DNA of 64,000 nt from Paenibacillus luteus (GTDB lineage: Bacteria; Bacillota; Bacilli; Paenibacillales; Paenibacillaceae): the NCBI RefSeq assembly GCF_006542765.1, contig NZ_SKCD01000010.1:62001-126000 (forward strand). The letters run 5' to 3'. The notes beneath the pieces were generated by a model, which made no database searches, was not told the origin of the DNA, and saw only the letters and a list, made by a program, of their open reading frames with translations. The position numbers were made by a program, and so were the translations under genes. Positions 59,660-64,000 of the stretch are shown piece by piece (position 1 is the first letter of the stretch; each line of letters opens with the position of its first letter).

Positions 59660-61231
59660 ATGTCAAATGAGCTGCAGCATGTTACCCGTCTTGCCGGTCA
59701 ATACAACTTAATTCCGATTGTTCGCTATATGATGGCGGACACTGAAACGCCAATTCGGTTGTTTCAACATTTTGCGAAGGAAGATCATGCCTTTCTGCTT
59801 GAAAGCGTAGAAGGCGGGGCGAAATGGGCGAGATATTCGTTTATCGGCACAGATCCTTTTATGAAATTGTACGGTAAAAACGGCGAAATCGTGTTGGAGC
59901 ACAGAGGAGAGAAGCATGTGCTGAATGATAAGCCGATCGAGCTGTTAAAGGCTCACTTGCGTTCGTTCCGTACACCGTCGCTTCCAGAGCTTCCTCCCTT
60001 TACCGGCGGGGCAATCGGATTTTTCGGCTATGACTTGCTGCAGTATTACGAGAAGCTGCCCGCCCACCGGATTGACGATTTGAACATGAATGACATTCAG
60101 TTTATGTTCTGCGATCAAGTGATTGTATTCGACCATTTCAAGCAGCAGCTTCAAATCGTCGGCAACGTACATATCGCCGAAGGAGCAACGGATGCTGAGA
60201 TTGCAGTAAGTTATGCGGCTGCGGTAGCGAAAGTGGAAGCAGCGATCGAGCGGCTGCAACAGCCGGTCACGATTCCGGTGACGACCGGCGGTTCCATTGA
60301 AGTCGATTATGACCTTGGCGATATTCAATCCAATGTAACCAAGGAGCAGTTCATTTCCAATATTGAGCAAGCCAAACAATATATTCGCGCAGGCGATATC
60401 TTTCAAGTGGTATTGTCCCAACGCTTCAACATTGACACGGATATCGATCCGCTGCATGTGTACCGCGTGCTTCGTACCATGAATCCTTCCCCTTACATGT
60501 ATTATTTGAAGATGGGTGAAGAGGTTATCGTAGGGACCTCGCCAGAGGCACTTGTCAAGGTAAACGGTGACCGCGTCGAAACAAGGCCGATTGCGGGTAC
60601 AAGGCCACGCGGCAAAACACCTGAAGAGGACAAAGCACTTGAGCTTGAACTGCTTGCCGACGAGAAGGAGCGGGCGGAGCATCTGATGCTGGTAGACCTG
60701 GGTCGCAATGACATTGGGCGCGTGTCCGAATTCGGTTCTGTGAAATGCGACTCTTTTATGGATATTGAGCGCTACTCGCATGTCATGCATATCGTCTCCA
60801 ACGTTTCAGGCAAGCTTCATAAGGATAAGGATTTCTTTGATGCCTTCATCTCCTGCCTGCCGGCAGGCACGGTTTCAGGCGCACCCAAGCTAAGGGCGAT
60901 GGAAATCATCGCTGAGCTGGAGAACGAAGCCCGCGGCGCTTACGCAGGCGCAATTGGTTACTTGGGCTTTGGCGGTTCGATGGATACCTGCATTACGATT
61001 CGGACGATTATTTTCAAGCATGGAAAGGCTTATGTCCAAGCTGGAGCTGGCATTGTCTGGGATTCGGTACCGGAGAGCGAATACCAAGAAACGGTAAATA
61101 AAGCTAAGGGGATGCTCAAGGCAATCCGCACCGCAGAAGCGATATTTGCGAAGCCAAAGAGCGAAAGTGAAAGCTTCAATTCCATTAATATGGATTATTA
61201 CGTCAAGGCCGGAGAGGGGCTTGGTCAGTAA
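59660..61231 (+). CDS. trpE: Anthranilate synthase component I
   Basis: Forms anthranilate from chorismate with ammonia from the glutamine subunit. 523 residues. Family motifs: N-terminal LLES (Trp feedback site, FLLESVEGG about 40-48), then TSPEALVKV, ETRPIAGTRPRG, DLGRNDIGRV and GAGIVWDSVPESEYQE. No trpG lies in the operon, as in B. subtilis where pabA serves both. ATG at 59660 after GGGAGG. Overlaps trpD by one base. Confidence 0.95.
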   Translation: MSNELQHVTRLAGQYNLIPIVRYMMADTETPIRLFQHFAKEDHAFLLESVEGGAKWARYSFIGTDPFMKLYGKNGEIVLEHRGEKHVLNDKPIELLKAHLRSFRTPSLPELPPFTGGAIGFFGYDLLQYYEKLPAHRIDDLNMNDIQFMFCDQVIVFDHFKQQLQIVGNVHIAEGATDAEIAVSYAAAVAKVEAAIERLQQPVTIPVTTGGSIEVDYDLGDIQSNVTKEQFISNIEQAKQYIRAGDIFQVVLSQRFNIDTDIDPLHVYRVLRTMNPSPYMYYLKMGEEVIVGTSPEALVKVNGDRVETRPIAGTRPRGKTPEEDKALELELLADEKERAEHLMLVDLGRNDIGRVSEFGSVKCDSFMDIERYSHVMHIVSNVSGKLHKDKDFFDAFISCLPAGTVSGAPKLRAMEIIAELENEARGAYAGAIGYLGFGGSMDTCITIRTIIFKHGKAYVQAGAGIVWDSVPESEYQETVNKAKGMLKAIRTAEAIFAKPKSESESFNSINMDYYVKAGEGLGQ

Positions 61232-62283
61232 TGCAGGCAACTGAAGCGATTACGATGCAGAAAGCGTTAAACCAGCTAATTGGAGGCTCCGATCTGACGA
61301 GGGAGCAAGCGAATGCGGTTATGAGCATTATTATGAGCGGTGAAGCAACAGCTGCGCAAATCGCTGGCGTCGTTACGGCGCTTCGGATGAAAGGCGAGAC
61401 TAAGGATGAGATTACCGGTTTCGCTGAAGCTATGCGTGCCCATTCCAGCCATCTTCATACGGAGCAGGAAGGACTCCTTGATACTTGCGGAACCGGTGGC
61501 TCCGGCATTCATAAATTCAATATTTCGACAGCCTCTTCGATTATAGCTGCAGCGGCAGGCATTCGGGTGGCGAAGCACGGAAACCGCGCGATGTCCGGTA
61601 AAACTGGCAGCGCAGATGTGCTTGAAGCTTTAGGCGTTCAAATCACTATATCACCCGAACAAGCAGCATTATGTTTACGGGAAATCGGCATTTGCTTCAT
61701 GTTCGCGCAGCTTTATCATCCATCGCTTCGACATGCGGCTGTTCCACGCCGAGAGCTTGGCATACGAACGATTTTCAACATGCTGGGACCGCTTACGAAT
61801 CCGGCGGGCGCTGACCGCCAGCTGCTTGGGTTGTATGACCGAGCGCGGACGGCGACGGTTGCAGAGGTGCTAGGCGACCTGGGCTTGAAGAGGGCGATGG
61901 TTGTGAGCAGCCATGATGGGCTTGATGAAATCAGTATCTCGGCTCCGACGCAAATCTCCGAGCTCTTGAATGGTCAAGTGCGAACCTATGATATTACGCC
62001 TGAGGAGCTGGGATTGTCGCGCTGGTCGATCTCGGAGGTCATGGGCGGCGAGCCTGAGGTAAATGCGGCGCTTATCCGAGCGATCTTCTCAGGAGAGCAG
62101 CAAGGCGCTTACCGTGATATCGTGCTTGCGAATGCGGGCGCATGTATTTATGTCGGCGGATTGGCAAGCTCGCTTCGCGAGGGAGCGGCGATCGCGGCCA
62201 AGGTGATTGATTCAGGAGAGGCGCAGCAAAAGCTCGCAAGCCTTATTCATATGACAGGAGAGTTGGCACATGTTTCTGGATAA
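61231..62283 (+). CDS. trpD: Anthranilate phosphoribosyltransferase
   Basis: Joins anthranilate to PRPP. 350 residues, with the PRPP-binding DTCGTGGSGIHKFNIST (about 84-100) and KHGNRAMSGKTGSADVLEALG segments. Coupled to trpE by TAATG and overlaps trpC by 14 bases. Confidence 0.96.
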   Translation: MQATEAITMQKALNQLIGGSDLTREQANAVMSIIMSGEATAAQIAGVVTALRMKGETKDEITGFAEAMRAHSSHLHTEQEGLLDTCGTGGSGIHKFNISTASSIIAAAAGIRVAKHGNRAMSGKTGSADVLEALGVQITISPEQAALCLREIGICFMFAQLYHPSLRHAAVPRRELGIRTIFNMLGPLTNPAGADRQLLGLYDRARTATVAEVLGDLGLKRAMVVSSHDGLDEISISAPTQISELLNGQVRTYDITPEELGLSRWSISEVMGGEPEVNAALIRAIFSGEQQGAYRDIVLANAGACIYVGGLASSLREGAAIAAKVIDSGEAQQKLASLIHMTGELAHVSG

Positions 62284-63070
62284 AATTGTTGCTACAAAAC
62301 GAGTAGAGGTGGAAGAGCTCGCTGGACGCTTTGATCTTGCCCAGGTCGAGAAACAAATTGCAGCACTTCCGGATTGCAAAGGCTTTGAGCATGCCTTGAC
62401 GGCTGCCGGACGCAATCGGAGCATGGGGCTTATCGCCGAGGTGAAGAAAGCTTCGCCATCCAAAGGGCTTATTCGGAGCGATTTTGAGCCAACCTCGCTA
62501 GCTGCAGCTTATGCAGCTGCCGGTGCCGATTGCATTTCGGTCCTAACAGATAAGGATTATTTTCAAGGGTCTAATGAATTTCTAAGCGCAGTAAGAAAAA
62601 CGGTTAACGTGCCACTGCTGCGCAAAGATTTTACGATCGACCCTCGTCAGATTTACGAAGCGAGGTTAATCGGGGCAGATGCGATTCTGCTGATTGCGGC
62701 CATTCTAACTCCTGCGCAGCTCGGGGAATACCATGACCTTGCGAAATCGATTGGCATGGATGTGTTGGTGGAAGTCCATAACCAAGAGGAACTTGAAGGC
62801 GTGCTTGAACTTGGGAAGGCTACGTTAATCGGTGTTAACAACCGTGATTTGAAATCCTTTGTCACCGATTTGAAAACGACGGAGGCTTTAATCGGCATGA
62901 TGCCAAAAGGCGTAACTGTTATAAGCGAGAGCGGAATTGCCGGGAAGACAGACATGGAATATTTGCAATCCATTGGCGCACATGGCGTTCTGATCGGTGA
63001 GTATTTTATGCGGCATGAAAACGTGGGCGAATCGGTTAACGATCTGATGAGTGCGGTAGCTGTACGATGA
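62270..63070 (+). CDS. trpC: Indole-3-glycerol phosphate synthase
   Basis: Closes the indole ring from CdRP. 266-residue TIM barrel with LIAEVKKASPSKG, VPLLRKDFTID (catalytic Lys), GVNNRDLKSF and SESGIAG. Overlaps trpD and trpF by a few bases. Confidence 0.96.
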   Translation: MFLDKIVATKRVEVEELAGRFDLAQVEKQIAALPDCKGFEHALTAAGRNRSMGLIAEVKKASPSKGLIRSDFEPTSLAAAYAAAGADCISVLTDKDYFQGSNEFLSAVRKTVNVPLLRKDFTIDPRQIYEARLIGADAILLIAAILTPAQLGEYHDLAKSIGMDVLVEVHNQEELEGVLELGKATLIGVNNRDLKSFVTDLKTTEALIGMMPKGVTVISESGIAGKTDMEYLQSIGAHGVLIGEYFMRHENVGESVNDLMSAVAVR

Positions 63071-63744
63071 GCCAGCAGCCGCACATCAAAATATGCGGAT
63101 TAAGAGATGTCGCTACAATTCAGGCAATGGACGGCTTGCCCATTCACGAAATTGGCTTCATATTCGCGCCGAGCAAGCGGCAGGTGGATAAGGTAACTGC
63201 TGCGCAGCTCATTGACGCAGTAGGCGCTTTGCGAGCGGCAAGCGGTGCTCGGCCAAGGACAGTAGGCGTGTTCGTCAATGAGACGCTGGAAGGTTTGAAA
63301 GCGATTTTGGATGTGGCCCCATTGGATGTGGTTCAGCTTCATGGCGATGAAACGGCGGCATTTTGCCAAGAGGTGCGCGAGAAGCTGGATGTTCAGGTAT
63401 GGAAGGTTTTCTCGATGAAGCAGGATGCGGAAGGAAATAAGCCGCTGAATGCAATGGAGAGGCTAACGCCGTACAAGGCAGCCGTGGACGCGATCCTCAT
63501 CGACGCACCGGGCGGCGGTACGGGAAAGACCTTCGACTGGGATATGATTGAGGAATACAACAAGGCGGCCGATGAGCTCGGCTTAACGTTATATGTAGCA
63601 GGCGGGCTACATGAAGGAAACGTGCAGGAGCTGCTTAGAACCTACGCTCCAAATGGGATCGACGTATCCAGTGGCGTAGAGACGGATGGACAAAAGGATA
63701 TCGACAAAATCAGATTATTTGTTAGAAGGGTGATGGAAGCATGA
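63067..63744 (+). CDS. trpF: Phosphoribosylanthranilate isomerase
   Basis: Amadori rearrangement before TrpC. 225-residue barrel with KICGLRD (catalytic Cys, about residue 10), [16 protein letters not shown] and [12 protein letters not shown]. Overlaps trpC and trpB by four bases each. Confidence 0.94.
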   Translation: MSQQPHIKICGLRDVATIQAMDGLPIHEIGFIFAPSKRQVDKVTAAQLIDAVGALRAASGARPRTVGVFVNETLEGLKAILDVAPLDVVQLHGDETAAFCQEVREKLDVQVWKVFSMKQDAEGNKPLNAMERLTPYKAAVDAILIDAPGGGTGKTFDWDMIEEYNKAADELGLTLYVAGGLHEGNVQELLRTYAPNGIDVSSGVETDGQKDIDKIRLFVRRVMEA

Positions 63745-64000
63745 CACAGGTACCGGATGTAAATGGACGTTTCGGGGCATTTGGCGGGCGCTACGTGCCA
63801 GAAACGCTTATGACTGCGTTATTAGAGCTAGAAGAGGCTTACGCGCATTATTCGAAGGATCAGGCGTTTCAGGATGAGGTTCGCTACTTATTGCATAAGT
63901 ATTCGGGCCGTCCGACTTCACTTTATTATGCTGAGCGTCTCACCAACCATCTTGGCGGCGCCAAAATTTACTTGAAGCGTGAAGACCTTAATCATACAGG
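63741..64000 (+). CDS. trpB: Tryptophan synthase beta chain, N-terminal part
   Basis: The first 86 codons of the PLP enzyme that joins indole and serine; the rest is beyond the window edge. The N-terminus ([16 protein letters not shown], about 9-24) and [26 protein letters not shown] are typical; the PLP lysine follows just outside. ATG overlaps the trpF stop. Confidence 0.95.
   Translation, partial: MTQVPDVNGRFGAFGGRYVPETLMTALLELEEAYAHYSKDQAFQDEVRYLLHKYSGRPTSLYYAERLTNHLGGAKIYLKREDLNHT

Noticed and set aside
59463..59711. Open frame of 82 codons through the trp leader and terminator
   Set aside because: It lacks tryptophan codons, crosses the terminator and the trpE start in another frame, and the region is explained by TRAP-type RNA structure, so a leader peptide is unlikely.

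Overview
The window is a gene-dense chromosome segment of an endospore-forming Bacillota bacterium, most likely Paenibacillus or a close relative. This rests on the sporulation gene set, on gene order that closely follows the Bacillus subtilis spoIIA-to-trp arc, on strong AGGAGG-type ribosome binding sites with several TTG/GTG starts, and on futalosine-route menaquinone genes sitting where B. subtilis has a shorter hepS-menG-hepT-ndk operon. I see no rRNA, tRNA, CRISPR array, phage or insertion sequence. Almost all genes are on the + strand; the exceptions are serA, a membrane-anchored unknown and a polysaccharide deacetylase between about 24.7 and 29.7 kb.

Layout. 1-8.4 kb: end of pdp, then dacF, spoIIAA-spoIIAB-sigF (forespore sigma factor and its regulators), spoVAA-spoVAB-spoVAF without the usual AC/AD/AE genes, lysA, ppiB. 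8.3-12.9 kb: riboflavin operon (FMN riboswitch with two successive terminator hairpins, ribD, ribE, a repeat-filled gap, ribBA, ribH). 12.9-18.9 kb: scpA-scpB, a DUF2953-type protein, ytfJ, dacB-spmA-spmB, rluB. 18.9-24.7 kb: resABCDE (cytochrome c maturation and the redox two-component system). 24.7-30.2 kb: serA with an attenuator-like leader, a rhodanese, a CPBP protease and several unknowns. 30.3-38.5 kb: mecA, gudB, prsW, ypeB, a PilZ protein, cmk, plsC, rpsA. 38.5-48.7 kb: yphA, yphB and a small partner, der, plsY, gpsA, a spoVIF-like gene, yphE, two ferredoxins flanking a nucleotidyltransferase-like gene, yphF, spoIVA, hbs.

48.9-64 kb: mtrB (TRAP), an unknown, then hepS-menG-mqnP-ubiX-mqnA-hepT for menaquinone-heptaprenyl, ndk, cheR, and the aromatic supraoperon aroC-aroB-aroH-trpEDCFB, running off the right end inside trpB. 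The trp leader (59.34-59.62 kb) has a promoter, twelve GAG/TAG triplets on a 5-nt period, a composite antiterminator and an intrinsic terminator. This is the expected target of the TRAP protein encoded 10 kb upstream. Chorismate made by AroC feeds both MqnA (menaquinone) and TrpE (tryptophan) in the same cluster.

The most interesting signals are regulatory: the TRAP leader, the double-terminator FMN leader whose second hairpin buries the ribD ribosome binding site, the serA leader with a Ser/Cys-containing 31-codon ORF, palindromic repeat arrays with compensatory changes directly upstream of dacF and yphF, and several hairpins that include ribosome binding sites.
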